From Lingula anatina (taxonomy: Eukaryota; Brachiopoda; Lingulata; Lingulida; Lingulidae), in assembly GCF_001039355.2 (NCBI RefSeq), contig NW_019775604.1, positions 210,173-274,172 of the forward strand: a DNA stretch of 64,000 nucleotides, read 5' to 3'. Numbering within the stretch: position 1 is the first letter of the stretch; each line of letters starts with the position of its first letter. Under the pieces are notes generated by a model. That model searched no databases. It saw only the letters and a list, made by a program, of their open reading frames with translations, and was not told the DNA's origin. The position numbers were made by a program, and so were the translations under genes. Of this stretch, positions 1 through 13,600 are shown piece after piece.

Positions 1-1863
1 ATGTGTATCCAGTACTGTGCTGCCGTCTCATTTCCAATGGAATTATTTTAATCTGATTGCATTCAGCGGGAGTCCCTGCGAAGTTAAATCGATCTACGTA
101 CACTGTAGAGCGATATAGTTTCAATTGGGAATGAGCCAATATTCTTAGTTACCTCGTTATCGATTTATTACCGGCAAGACCAAGGATGGCCAGAGCGAGG
201 CTCATTATTCCTCTACATGCATTAGTATTGAATGGATGGGCTAAAACTGTCTGCGCAAAGGCTGCCTTGGGCGGAGATTCCTTATGTCAAATGCTGGATG
301 GCGCAGGTGAGAGTGACAATGCTTTTCAAGAAGATTTCACATCTACCGCAATCAAGCATATGCGACCACCATCATTCTGGTTTCGACCGAAATAAGATAA
401 TTTATGATCTGTCAGCAAAATCTGGCTTATCTTGTGACTTTGAGGTCAGGGACCTCTATTTGACGGGATCGGACAATAGTTTGTCCGGTCACACCCACGT
501 GGTAGTTTTCTGGCCACAATTAACGCAATATTAGTTAAAGCAAAATATGCGCACTCTGCATTTATTATTCTTTTAATTATTTTATTCACTTATCTTTTTA
601 TGCACAGGGAAAAAACCAACACGCTCAGTGCTACATTTTGTATTGTAGAAAATACAAGACATTTTCTCTTACATCTGCATTACTGCACACGTAAAGAAAC
701 AAGGAGTAATTAAACGCAGTTTATCTGCAATAATTTTAACAGCAACCAACAACTATAACTGATTTTTCTGATAGAAAAAAACATGCAGCAATCTTTGGAT
801 TTGATAACTTATGAATATCGGTCATAATTCGATCAAATTTACCTTATACTATTTTGCAATATCGCTTCTGGCAAATGTGAGTTTTAAGTATTTTTTTTAA
901 TCCTTTGATTGAAATCACGGAATAGCGCCTGGGAGTTCAACAAGAAAACTTCCTTAATTTTTCTCCTGCACATTCATATACTTCTTTCAGTCTCTTTTTT
1001 TGTCATAGTGCGTGTCTAGACTTATCCAAGGAAAATGTCTTCAAAACGTCTGAAATATGGTAATTCTATATACCTCTTGCCACCTGGCAAGCATTAACTT
1101 TTCACGGCTAGACAGAACGCTATGCCGTGACCTTGGATTTTAGATAGGGTTTTGTAAATACTGTTAAGATGCCATTAATTGGCTAATGAATTTTGAAACA
1201 AATTGTTCGAAAAATGTCCTTGTGACCTTTAAGGTATTATTCTGTGACTAAAATACAATTATCAGTTCGTTGTAGGTTACATTTGTCTGAAAGAGACTAT
1301 GATACCCTTAATTCCGAACATCCGTCTAATTTATAATTGTATCGAGACTTTAAGTGAAAGAGGCAACATCATCCTGTAGTATTGGCTACATTTTGTTGTA
1401 TTTTAGCTGAAATTAAGGACATAATTAAAACACCAATGAGGTGCGGCCAAATTTAACTGTCACTTAAAAAATACCGCTAGGTGGATCCTTGCTTCCCGTG
1501 TCTTAACCCCTTCAACGTCATCTCCGTCTCATTCCTCAGGTGCCTGCATCGCGTGCGTGGCTCCCAAAGGAACAGACCCCGTCGTTAACGCTGTTCAGAT
1601 CTGTACTTCATACCGTTCATTATTCTCGCTGTCACTCGGTGCAAACTTTTGTTCTCGGGATTCTTTTTAAAGGCGAGTCATAGCGGCTGTCACGTCATCT
1701 GAAAACTTCAAACAGTAGCAAGGGTGTGCTTGTTTTCGCATATTTGATATTGGTGAAGAAATACGAGAATGAGAGACAGGGCATAGGGTGAAGTGTTCAT
1801 TATTATATTTTGAAAACTAGACGCTAAAATGTCATAATAACATCATCGAAATGGGGGAGTAGA

Positions 1864-1904
1864 TAAATAAAATAAAATAAAATAAAATAAAATAAAATAA
1901 AAAA
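1864..1904. repeat. (AATAA)n microsatellite
   Basis: About seven or eight perfect pentanucleotide units in a row, read directly from the sequence. Confidence 0.9.
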
Positions 1905-3249
1905 GGTACAAGTTATGCCAAGATAAACCTAGTTCAGCAATTCGATTTTAACTAAAAGATGCACCATTATTTTTTGCACATGCAGGACACAAACGCTTAA
2001 CTCATCTGCATGCTCAAATCCCGTGATACTACTTCACATGCAAATGAGTACAAATTAGTATATTTGAGACATTTTGACATATCGATGCTGTACATAAGAC
2101 CCCTCGTTAGATAGTATCAAGTGGCAGGTCGGGTTATTAATTAGTTGTCCAACGCAAAAGTGCGATGGATAAGAGTTGGAGCATCTTGAGCGACGCCTGA
2201 CCGTCTCTCACTGGGTATTCCTCGTCGTACATGTATAATTATACCCTGGCAAGATGCTCAATCTGTACGTATATGTTCTTCCCAGGTGATATAATAATGA
2301 GATGCTGTCATAAGCATGGAGGACATCTATGTACTTGATAACCTTACCTAGGCACCCCTTGTTAATTGGTCAGCGTGAAACTTTTTTCACAAACGCCCAT
2401 CGTGCGGAAAATTCCAAGGAACCGATTCACGTTGAATTATCATGCAATAACGAAGAAAGATTCCTTCGCACCTGAAGTTCTTGAGAAAAAAAGTAAACTG
2501 GGGGGGGGGGGGAGGTGGGATGAGGGTTGGAATGGCAGGGGAGTGTATTTTGGCTACAATAACGCCCGGACTATGAACGCCATTAAGAATTCGTGCATCA
2601 CTAACGGCCAGTTTACATAATGTTCGTCGTTGGTTTTTTTAAAAAGTGTCAGTACTCTTGTATATGAGAAAATGATTTTTTTGGATATGTTACCCCCTGT
2701 GCTTAAGCAACATCGATGATTTTTTCCCGAAAACATTAATGTACAATATTAATTTCGATTAAATATTTTGCACAACAGTAATATGCAAAGATCAATTCCC
2801 CTACTTACCTGTCAAATATAACACAAAACTAACTTCAAAATAGTGACAGAAATGTCTGATACCTAGTGACCTTCATTGCTCATGGCTGACAAGCTCCCTT
2901 CCACTTTGCCTTCATTTAAATATAAAAAAAGAAAATGATATAGCCTCTGCTATGGCTACCGATCAAGGAATGGCGTCTTCTTGGCACGCTACCCAACGAT
3001 CAGATCTTTAAATATTGCGTCAGGGTTCCAGACTCCCTCGGGACGCCGGCTAGCCCAACCCTCTCCACTGGGATTCCGTGGCCTTAAGGCAAGTACAAGG
3101 ACGTTCCTTGTTTACCTTGGTGCTCCCCTATGTGAGCCTATGTGCGTTGTATTATCTATATGAGCTTTTTTCTCTTTATTTTTAATACAGAACATCATAA
3201 TTGGACATTTGATCTCTTTTTTCTACTTTTAATACCATTTCATATGGAT

Positions 3250-3362
3250 TAATTCTCTCAACTATGTATTTTATTTATATTTGCATTGTATTTTAATTGC
3301 AAAGTCTACAGAACATATTTTCACGGATTTAGATAAATATATTATTATAATTATAATTATAA
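3250..3362 (+). repeat. Possible retroelement 3' tail, copy A
   Basis: This AT-rich segment resembles 35930-36040. Shared blocks in the same order are AACTAT, TTTATTTAT, TTGTATTTTA, AGTCTA, GAACAT, GGATTT and AAATATATTAT, and both copies end in a short ATT/ATAATT repeat. A shared end that runs into a simple repeat is typical of non-LTR retrotransposon or SINE 3' ends. No reverse transcriptase frame is visible upstream, so any element is heavily truncated. Family assignment is not possible here. Confidence 0.35.
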
Positions 3363-5797
3363 TTAAACATATCATAATGAAACATACGTACCTCTGCAGT
3401 GAAATATCTGTGTGATTTGTTATATCTATCGTTAATTGCATGGTGATTTAGAATGAGACTTGAACTGAACACAAATTGGTTATATATGATTAGTAACATA
3501 AAAAGCATTAATCTTTATTTTTAGGTTAATTCAGACATGATAAAGTGTCCTAGTATTTGTACGGTATTCTTTGAATGAAGATTTACACGTTTACAGGAAA
3601 TTACTTAAAGTATGTAATAATAAAAAGAATATGTTTGAACCTGTATTTTTGCTTGGTCGAATTTATTCTGTTTGATTCAAGTAAAAAAACTTCTTCTAAC
3701 TTGAAATTATGTCATCTTTTTCTTTCGTCTTATTTTATTATATTTTAAAATTGATGTTGCGTTCGGTTTTTGAAATATTTCTCTATCCATTTCTGTCCAC
3801 ATCACTTAAAGTTACATGATTTAAGTTTTGATAATCATATTCGAATGTTAGGGATAGGAATGCAAGATTTGAGTTTTAATGTGTGTTATAACAAAATTTG
3901 ACAAATGTCTTTTTCTTAAATGTCCATAGAAAATTTATCTTAATATTCGTCTTTTAAGAAACTGTTTGTAGGATTTTTAACTATTTTTCTATCATAGTTT
4001 TTATTTTGATAATTCATATTCATAAGTGAAATATGAAAACTGTTCAGATAATACAGAAATTATGAATACGAGGAATTCACATATATTATGACTTTTAAAT
4101 TCTATTAAGCATGTATCAGTTGCAATCACCAATATAGCAATATGGCGCTGACCGAAAAGTACAGGTGTTTTTAAAACCTATAGGTTGCCACAGAAAACGA
4201 TAACTATTCGTTTTCATAGCTAGTAAAGGCCCAAACATTCCTCTTCCCGTGTGATATAGTAAATATGTGCTGATATACAATAGTTAGTGTCACAGAGTTA
4301 TTTGTTCTCAGTACTAGTTCGAAATTTCTTGAAATAGTTTGTCATAAAATTATTGGCAAATAAGAGTGAAAAATACATAGATTCAAATACTATATATTGC
4401 ATAGCCCATGAGTCCGAATTACATGATAGTATGCCGAGCAATAGCAAGGCATGCCAAAATATATATCGGGCTAGGGAATAGCGGTGCATTATTTGTCATA
4501 CCTGTACATATAAAAAGAAAACCGTGCATGTTCCCTACCCAAGACCCCTTATTTTTAGTAGAATCACTGTGCTGATATCACCGTGCGTAAGGTATGTCAT
4601 TGTACGTGAAATCATACACTGCCACTTTCTCGCGATATAATATGCATGAAAACTCGCTGGCGCTCGAGGTTTTCTGGCATATGTCGCTCGGGTGACAATG
4701 TATGACCTCAAGCATGGCTGACGTGCGATACCTACACATACATGTAAAAATGCACTGTAACGGACTTTGGTTATTTGTTCACAGCATTTGTCAGAGAATT
4801 GTCATTAAGTTTGTCATTCAAATTATGGGTAAGTAACTGAGAAAAAATTCCTTATTTAATATAAGAGAATACCCACTGATGTATTATTATTATTATTTCA
4901 AGGCATTTGCAATGCATTTAAATAGGGTTTAAAATCTGAACAAGACTGTGCTTGGCTTACTATCACAAGGTCGTTTTAGAAGCTATTTAAAGCATACAGA
5001 AAATAAACAGATATCATGAAAAAATTGCATGTCGGTAGATATATGTACGCAATTTTGGCTATCGATGTGATATTGATTCGTGTCACACACAAGTTTGACG
5101 CACTTAAAATTAATTTATTAATTCTCTCTGCTGAGGCAGTGCCAAGTGAAGATTTATAAGCTGTTATTGCTGTTTATTAAAAATACACACTATAACTTTT
5201 TTCAATGGTATACAGTATTTGAAAGTTTAACCTGTTGTTTAAGAAAGGCATCCATTTATTTCGAAGGAGCGTGCAGATATAAGAATTCAATGGCATGCTG
5301 TATAATATTCTTTCATCAAAACATTGGTTTGTCAAATTATGATACGAAGTGTAAATGAATTAGCCATAAGCTGTAAACAAAAACAATAAAATACATTTCA
5401 AAGGTGACTAAAGCGACCAATTTACATAAATAATGAATACCTTAAAAACACTTTATAAATTTCTACGGCTTTGTATACATAAAATCAACTTAACTTTAGT
5501 TAAGAAAACTAAATACGTGGACGACAAGAATTTAATACGACGTAAAAAGATCTAGAGAGTGTTATTTGGGAACCGCCCTCTCCATCCATGTGATTCAGCT
5601 TAAGGCTCGTGACTGAACGCGGGGTATAACCTCTATGGCCTTCGTTACATAAAAACAAAACACTGGGATGCACTGGCATGTTTTTCACGGTAAATCACTT
5701 CACATAACCCACGGTCAGGCGTTATCTGACAGCTCGTGATGTGAATGTCCGTTCGCCGGTTTGTTGTGTTGTATAAGAAATGGACACAGGTCAACCT

Positions 5798-5798
<1 letters not shown>

Positions 5799-5850
<52 letters not shown>
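5799..5850. repeat. (TAA)n microsatellite, duplicated copy 1
   Basis: About 17 perfect units; the equivalent tract in copy 2 has about 12. Length variation of this kind is typical between alleles. Confidence 0.95.
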
Positions 5851-5852
<2 letters not shown>

Positions 5853-5912
5853 CTTATCGCACTCTCTTTGCAACAATTTCAAAATATATTGTACAGACAA
5901 TTAAATCAAAAT

Positions 5913-6009
5913 AGTGTCTCGATTCCATGGCCCCGTATCTCGAAATAGAATCGGTTATGGAATCGAGACACTTGCGCACGTGCGCAACATAGCGAACCTT
6001 TCGAGATAC
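5913..6009. repeat. Interlocked inverted repeats (copy 1)
   Basis: Arm a (AGTGTCTCGATTCCAT, 5913-5928) is the exact reverse complement of 5957-5972. Arm b (GTATCTCGAAA, 5935-5945) is the exact reverse complement of 5999-6009. The order is a, b, a', b', so the two stems interlock rather than nest. Between a' and b' lies the 14-base palindrome TGCGCACGTGCGCA (5973-5986), which contains a CACGTG core. This is richer in G+C than its surroundings. It may be the end of a small transposable element or a structured transcript; the function is unknown. Confidence 0.8.
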
Positions 6010-6124
6010 AGAGCCCAGGTCCAATAAGCCCCCCCTCCCAGCGCCTTAGTGCCCTCAAACCCAAACAAGTAACCTGTAGGAAGCATACTTTACACTTTCA
6101 AAAAAAAAAAAAAAAAAAAAAAAA

Positions 6125-6125
6125 N
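6125..6125. other. Single-N assembly junction
   Basis: One N separates the A run that ends copy 1 from the first base of copy 2. A one-base gap of this kind marks a join of uncertain sequence. Confidence 0.9.
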
Positions 6126-7330
6126 TATGTCATTGTACGTGAAATCATACACTGCCACTTTCTCGCGATATAATATGCATGAAAACTCGCTGGCGCTCGA
6201 GGTTTTCTGGCATATGTCGCTCGGGTGACAATGTATGACCTCAAGCATGGCTGACGTGCGATACCTACACATACATGTAAAAATGCACTGTAACGGACTT
6301 TGGTTATTTGTTCACAGCATTTGTCAGAGAATTGTCATTAAGTTTGTCATTCAAATTATGGGTAAGTAACTGAGAAAAAATTCCTTATTTAATATAAGAG
6401 AATACCCACTGATGTATTATTATTATTATTTCAAGGCATTTGCAATGCATTTAAATAGGGTTTAAAATCTGAACAAGACTGTGCTTGGCTTACTATCACA
6501 AGGTCGTTTTAGAAGCTATTTAAAGCATACAGAAAATAAACAGATATCATGAAAAAATTGCATGTCGGTAGATATATGTACGCAATTTTGGCTATCGATG
6601 TGATATTGATTCGTGTCACACACAAGTTTGACGCACTTAAAATTAATTTATTAATTCTCTCTGCTGAGGCAGTGCCAAGTGAAGACTTATAAGCTGTTAT
6701 TGCTGTTTATTAAAAATACACACTATAACTTTTTTCAATGGTATACAGTATTTGAAAGTTTAACCTGTTGTTTAAGAAAGGCATCCATTTATTTCGAAGG
6801 AGCGTGCAGATATAAGAATTCAATGGCATGCTGTATAATATTCTTTCATCAAAACATTGGTTTGTCAAATTATGATACGAAGTGTAAATGAATTAGCCAT
6901 AAGCTGTAAACAAAAACAATAAAATACATTTCAAAGGTGACTAAAGCGACCAATTTACATAAATAATGAATACCTTAAAAACACTTTATAAATTTCTACG
7001 GCTTTGTATACATAAAATCAACTTAACTTTAGTTAAGAAAACTAAATACGTGGACGACAAGAATTTAATACGACGTAAAAAGATCTAGAGAGTGTTATTT
7101 GGGAACCGCCCTCTCCATCCATGTGATTCAGCTTAAGGCTCGTGACTGAACGCGGGGTATAACCTCTATGGCCTTCGTTACATAAAAACAAAACACTGGG
7201 ATGCACTGGCATGTTTTTCACGGTAAATCACTTCACATAACCCACGGTCAGGCGTTATCTGACAGCTCGTGATGTGAATGTCCGTTCGCCGGTTTGTTGT
7301 GTTGTATAAGAAATGGACACAGGTCAACCT

Positions 7331-7331
<1 letters not shown>

Positions 7332-7368
<37 letters not shown>
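7332..7368. repeat. (TAA)n microsatellite, duplicated copy 2
   Basis: About 12 units, the counterpart of the tract at 5799-5850. Confidence 0.95.
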
Positions 7369-7370
<2 letters not shown>

Positions 7371-7430
7371 CTTATCGCACTCTCTTTGCAACAATTTCAA
7401 AATATATTGTACAGACAATTAAATCAAAAT

Positions 7431-7524
7431 AGTGTCTCGATTCCATGGCCCCGTATCTCGAAATAGAATCGGTTATGGAATCGAGACACTTGCGCACGTG
7501 CCCATAGCGAACCTTTCGAGATAC
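7431..7524. repeat. Interlocked inverted repeats (copy 2)
   Basis: The counterpart of 5913-6009 in the duplicated block. Arms 7431-7446 with 7475-7490, and the second pair ending at 7514-7524, are intact. The central palindrome is broken here (TGCGCACGTGCCCA). Both stems are conserved while the loop differs. Confidence 0.8.
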
Positions 7525-7639
7525 AGAGCCCAGGTCCAATAAGCCCCCCCTCCCAGCGCCTTAGTGCCCTCAAACCCAAACAAGTAACCTGTAGGAAGCA
7601 TACTTTACACTTTCAAAAAAAAAAAAAAAAAAAAAAAAA

Positions 7640-10600
7640 TCTACGAGTATGTACGTCTCATATATTCTTCCGTTTTTCTGTTTGTTTTCTTTGTCTGTGC
7701 ACTCCAAATATCATTTTACATTAAAGGTTTTCCCTGGTACATGTTTTCATATTGGGAACTTGGTGTCCTAAGCACGTGCCAATTCTGCTTGGGTAAACAG
7801 AAACCCAGTCTTGTCTGCGTACCAGTATAGGACCCATCATTGGCCTACATGTAGGTCTTACCCCAAGCCTTAACATAAGTTTCTGACAACAGTTCAGACA
7901 ACGAGGTTTATCAGACTTCTTTTAGTCTTTTTAATCACCATGGCAATCCCTGCTTCAAACTTGTCAATCAATATCAAATAAGCCATAGTGTAGCTGCATT
8001 TCCCGAAACTTTGGACCGATGATAAAGCTGACATAAACATCATTACATCCACCTTTATCTCTCCGTGAATTTTCCAATTGGCCCGAAGGCCACGTCTGGG
8101 AAGAAACTTTTGTTTAATTAGTAATATTAAAAGATGAAGAATTTAACTTACGCGTGTTATTATGAGAGTGTTTTTATTGTTAAGGAAAACGGTCGCAATA
8201 AATTTTTCAACACGTCAAATGGTACATCTTTTACGAAAATGGATTCATGAAAGCCATTTCGTGAGAATTAACTGATATCGTTTGGTATGATTATCATAAT
8301 TATAAATTGCCACGTTTTCACAGCTATTTGATTTGGAAATAATTTCGTCGAGTCACCGTGTACCTAAGGATGCCATAGCCCAGCGATCTCCCCTCAGTCA
8401 TAATTTACAAGGTTAACCGGTGCTTTTTAAGAATACACGCAACAGACCTGGTACAAATATCTCCGGGGCTGTTTTACGTTATCTCGTGCTATCTCGCGTG
8501 ATTATGTGATGCACTGTGATGAATGGACAGATAACCCGCCTACGAGAGCTTACTGGTACACCCGTTGTAAGAGGTAACTCAGTGCAGTTTGCCGGCTGGG
8601 AATTTGTAAAATTGTACGACATATTTTGCATAAAACGATCCGAAGTTGAAACGAAAATTAACGTGCCTGTGAAGTAATAGCATAAAACCAATAATCTGAT
8701 TAGATTATGTTTGAGCTTGTGCAGCGCATATGTTAAGATTTGATTTCAATCTGGTGTTGCATTGTTTATATGAAAATTATGTATAAGACTTCCATGCGTT
8801 TGAAAATTCTGATCAAAAGATACATGTGTGGTGCATACATATGCGCAAATTGTATATATTCGGTCAATTTGATTATGAATTATTTCCTTGACAACATACT
8901 TTTGAATATTATAAATGTGAGTTTTTGGCAATAATTTTATAAAAAATTGACCGCGCTGTTAATTCCACACATGAATATACGAACAAATACACTGTATTTG
9001 CAATATACTGTATCTATTACTATATCTTCTTTATAAACCATCTTTTGCTCGATACCGGCGTACATGTAAAAATACTCACTTGCGTGATGAACTTGATGAA
9101 CTTGGGTCACGTGACGGGGTCAATGAGTTCACATTGTGATCTGGGTAGTTACAGCTACTAGCAAAGAGGAAGCATTGATTGGGCCATAGTGTGATGAAAA
9201 ATGTTGTATAGAACGGTTATCGACAGATACAGATTACTAGATATCCGTAGAGAAGGGGTCATCCGGTATGAGATACCTTGATAGAATGTGTTTTCTGTCA
9301 ACACCTTACTTGATCTGTAAATTGAAAGAAAGAATTACCATGATAGGTAGTAAGATTCTTTAGCGGATGATGTGTGTGTGTCGAGTGTTTCACCCAGCGA
9401 CCGTATCAAATAACAGATGACTCTTTGTGCATGTAAAATTTTACCCTTTATTGATTTAATACATGTACGTCGGCTGAATTTTTAAAGGTCGTATAATTTC
9501 TGTCTTAATTGCCTAACAGTAAAATGTTTTCGGTTTACATTCAAATTTTATATTTTAGTTAAAGCCACTGAAAATCACTTTTAAGTTACCTTTGGAACAT
9601 ATTTCATTCGCTTTGACGAATTTGACATTCCATATTTGTGATACGAAAGAGTCCATTTGCATCCCATAATTGTTCTACCTGATATTTATTTCGTTAGATA
9701 GATAGCAGTAGCATTTTCCAATTTACTGAAAATTTATTTACATTAAGGGTAGATATGTGATTAATGAGTATATTAATTATCAATTAGATATTCAGTCAGT
9801 TAGTTTATTTAATTGTCTATTCATTCACCAATTATTTTGTACATATTTATATCTTTATTCTGTCAATTATGCATTTATTTATTTATCAACGTGTGAATAT
9901 ATCTTGAGAGTTGATTATGAACTTATTTACTATCAATGTACTCATTTATATTTTGGTATATCAGTTAATTAGTTTACTATTTTTATGTTTGTATGAATTA
10001 TCTTTCTGTCAGAGTCTTTCAGTTTTTTGTTCCTATCCATGTGCCCATATATTATACCATTCTGTTTGCTGTCAAAATGGAAGTTCTGGATAATGCCAAT
10101 AATAAATTCTTGCACTGTATGGTGTATCGTAATTCAATTCATTTATTTTATTTTTTATCTCACGTTTTTATCACATCACGTTTGTGCTTTTGGATTGAAC
10201 CATACCAACTTGGCACTTTGACGTCGCATTTCTTATCTGCCCATCGACTTAAGGAGTCTGTTCTATTTCAAAACGACTCATTGCTTGCACTTGTCGTGTA
10301 GATTCTAATGTGTACCTTCAATAATTACTCTTATTGTCTCAGAGACAGCGTGTGTTTGTTTCAAGGTGCATCATTCATTTTGCTCCAGGTTGGCATTTTT
10401 GATACACAAGGTGTGCTTGAAGCCCACCATAAATTAGTGAAAAAGCAAGAACAAAGACAGTTTTAGCATAGCCTGATTTCGCTCTGAGATAAGTTGGAAA
10501 CGGGGCGCTGCACTTTTTGCTGTGCCAGGTACTGAAAGCTTCTTTGTTTTCAACAGAGGGTTATATTATAGTATAATTACATATGTGAAAAACTTCCCTT

Positions 10601-13600
10601 ATTTGCACGATTTTAAACTGGACGTTATTTTATTCTAATAATATGTTACAAATTAATTAATTACCACTGACTGAAAATAAATGTATCTTTGGATGCACAA
10701 TCCCTGTTGATAGCCGTTCATAGTGTTCATGATGGCGTTGTATATGAACTGTATGATATTTAGAACTTTGTATGTACATATTCCAATGAATCTTTCATGA
10801 TCTCCATACAGTCATCTACGCTCAATTAAAAATATTTTTAAAAAATTGTCAAGTCTGCGATGGTGAAAAACATACCCACGATCAGTTTTGAACATGGCAA
10901 ACAGGAAAAAATAGGGCGTTTATAATTCATGCTCAAGCATCACTCAGATGTACCTCATTTTCCTAACACATTCTAGGTTAAAGGTCAAAAATAAAATGAG
11001 TATGCGGAAAAATGAAAATAAATATCATTTAGACATGCAAAAAATCTATATTTAAACTTGTGACCGTGATAAAGCAGGGATAGGTGGTAAACCATTGGCT
11101 GTTTACTTATTGTATGTTATAGTTTTTATTCATAGCTTTTACACGGAGCTTAGCTGGTGAAAATGTATACAGAAAAATAATCATTAAAATGCATCCTAGG
11201 CTTTCAGTTCCACATATGTACACATTATCCAACATCCTAGTCTGTTGAAATAACCCTTGATAATGAGAGTAATTATTTATGAGGGTAACTGGGCGGAAGA
11301 TGTAGCGCAGATTTTTTTTTTCAAAATAGAACTAAAGAAAGTCAAGGATATAAAGTTTTATATTAAACCAAAGATATAACCACTGCCACGTTCAAGTCTA
11401 TTTTGAATGCTTATTTGTCGGTGTTGTTCAGATACACATTGCATTCATTAAAAAGTGAAAACATGTCAATCATATCATTAAGATAAGAAGTTTAAAAATA
11501 TTGAACCGAAGCACATAAACAACTCACAACAATGTATCATATTATAGGGGAGTGGGGTCCAGCAGTGGACATTATTAATAACTATAGTGACTTCTATGTA
11601 AACTACAAACAAATGGTCGAAATTTTACATTTTTCGTACAAAAACAATTAGATATGTAAATAACTATTAGATAAGTTACATCAAAACTACATACATACAT
11701 TCATGCATATATACATTATACATTAAAATATACAGACACGTACAAGCTTGTTCACATCATATTCATACAAACAAACATGCAAACGTACAAAATACTGAAA
11801 CTGCTTAGTACAAATTTTTAAAAGTAATATTGAATAAAGACAATTTTAGGTAACACAAACTTTTAAAGGTTTACAAAATGTCATTCTTTGCTACCCATAC
11901 TTGCAATATTAAATGAATAAAGTTACAAATGATAGATGAATAGCGTATGTATATTTTCCAGCCAATATTTCGTCGGCTGACTGGCTTGTAAATACAAGTT
12001 AATTTTTGTTATAACTGTTAACAAGTAAAATACATAGCTAGTGAAAATGCTCAACAATAACCGTATATGCAGTTTTTTATATAGGTACCATTTTTACATA
12101 TGCATCTTAAACAAATCAAAACGTGATACATTAAAATTTAATGGTGTGAATGGTATTTGCAAGTTTTTTGGGGGGAGGGGGTAAAAAAGAATAACTTAAC
12201 TACATATATTTCTATCAATTGTTAATGGAGTTCATGAAATACTTTTTTATTTCTCTTTTTGTTAGTTCATTTCACAGTGTCAGTGTCGTTAATTATCTGC
12301 AATGAATTGTTTCAAATAATTCAATATTACAGACCCTAAGCGTTCCGTATATTTAATTTTTCAATGTACAATACTTTAGAAAAAACATATAGATCGAATA
12401 TACTATAGTACATATCCAGCAGTCTGATAATCAGGTCTGTGCGTTGTTATTATTGAAATTTACGCTGGAATACCATTTTTGCACAACTCATATCTTAAAA
12501 ACATATAAAAGGGACGTCCAGGCAAATTGTTTGTGTTAAATCAGAGGATTAAAGATAATAAAACGAAAAAAATTCTTTAACTAAACTACTCGTCGCCTTA
12601 ATTTCTGAGACCAGGGCGACACACTTTGCTATATTAGTGAAATAATAGACGCATTTCCTGCAAAAAGGACACGGTTCAGTCCACGAAGATTTCACAAATT
12701 TTAGCCAGAATATTTTATAAATGCGAGTGTTTGCAGAACATACATCTATGTAATCATTATATGAAGAAAACTTGATGGAATTTGTTTATTGCTCTTTTCA
12801 TAGGTTACATTTCAATGATGAGAAAAATAATTTAAATAGTTTTAAATAATTTAAAATTTACACAGATCACCCAGTAAGTCCTATAGTTTCATAAAACGAC
12901 AATAAAAAAGATATAGGCCCTAAGCAGCACTGCATTAGAGTAAAAGAGTTTTTTTTCTTTATATACCTAGAATTCAAATTCAGTTGTGCATTGAAAACTT
13001 TTTATCGTATACATATTTTATTATATATTTTATTTAAGGTAAGGTAATTTGGGGCAAAATGCAATTTTCCTCAGAAAAAATTCAACTAACGAGTCATAGC
13101 TCGATATTTCCCTGCGATTGGATTCGATTTTTTATACCATTTCAAATTTCAAATTTCATTTTTAATGAGACCGTGCTTTCAGTACATTTCAAAAGAAAAT
13201 TTAGACATAAGATACTTCTATTTGAGTTGTTTTATTGTTTAAGGTATGAATTGGTAAAATAATTACTTTTGCAGGATATCTACGTGGAACTTATGACTTT
13301 GGGACATTTTCAAACTCATATAATATATCTGAAAGGTTTTTTTATTCTTCAAGGTTTCTGGAATGTACTGTTTGATAACACACGGGTTTATTACACATCT
13401 TTCTGTATACACTTTCCAGATAAATAATATCTTTTTATGAATTTTCAACGTATTTGATAGAAACTGTGACATATTAGATAATGGATCCGTTTTATACATA
13501 TCTCATACATTTAAATAAAAATATATATTTATAAATGATTGTTATTGTCAAGCTATTTGAAATGTAGATGAAAATCATTTCCGTCAGTATAACAGTTGAA

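Larger units (their letters stand above)
1..4592. other. Non-coding region with no supported gene
   Basis: Only short chance open frames of up to 100 codons are present, several of which start with TTG rather than ATG. Contents seen: an (AATAA)n microsatellite near 1864-1904, a G run near 2500-2512, a TACATGTA palindrome at 2228, and a possible retroelement tail at 3250-3362. I see no exon with convincing domain content. Confidence 0.6.
4593..6124. repeat. 1.5-kb duplicated segment, copy 1
   Basis: This 1532-base block recurs at 6126-7639 in the same orientation, almost identical throughout. Differences seen: the TAA microsatellite is 15 bases longer here, a 3-base length difference falls near 5985, and there is a single T/C difference near 5158 (T here, C in copy 2). 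It ends in a run of 25 A directly before the single N at 6125. No protein-coding content is supported. Allele-like differences and the N junction suggest an unmerged overlap of two contigs rather than a real tandem duplication. Confidence 0.95.
6126..7639. repeat. 1.5-kb duplicated segment, copy 2
   Basis: Direct repeat of 4593-6124, 1514 bases long. It starts immediately after the N and ends with the same A run (7615-7639), then continues into unique sequence. The 18-base length difference from copy 1 is fully explained by five fewer TAA units and one 3-base difference. The 70-codon open frame present in both copies is AT-rich with no recognisable motif and is not called as a gene. Confidence 0.95.

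Noticed and set aside
5146-6891. 70-residue open frame present twice (5146-5358 and 6679-6891)
   Set aside because: Its duplication only reflects the 1.5-kb repeated block. It is AT-driven, starts with a non-ATG codon in one copy and has no motif.
10277-10292. Similarity to miR-92 (TTGCACTTGTC)
   Set aside because: Only 11 bases match and no hairpin partner is present upstream or downstream.
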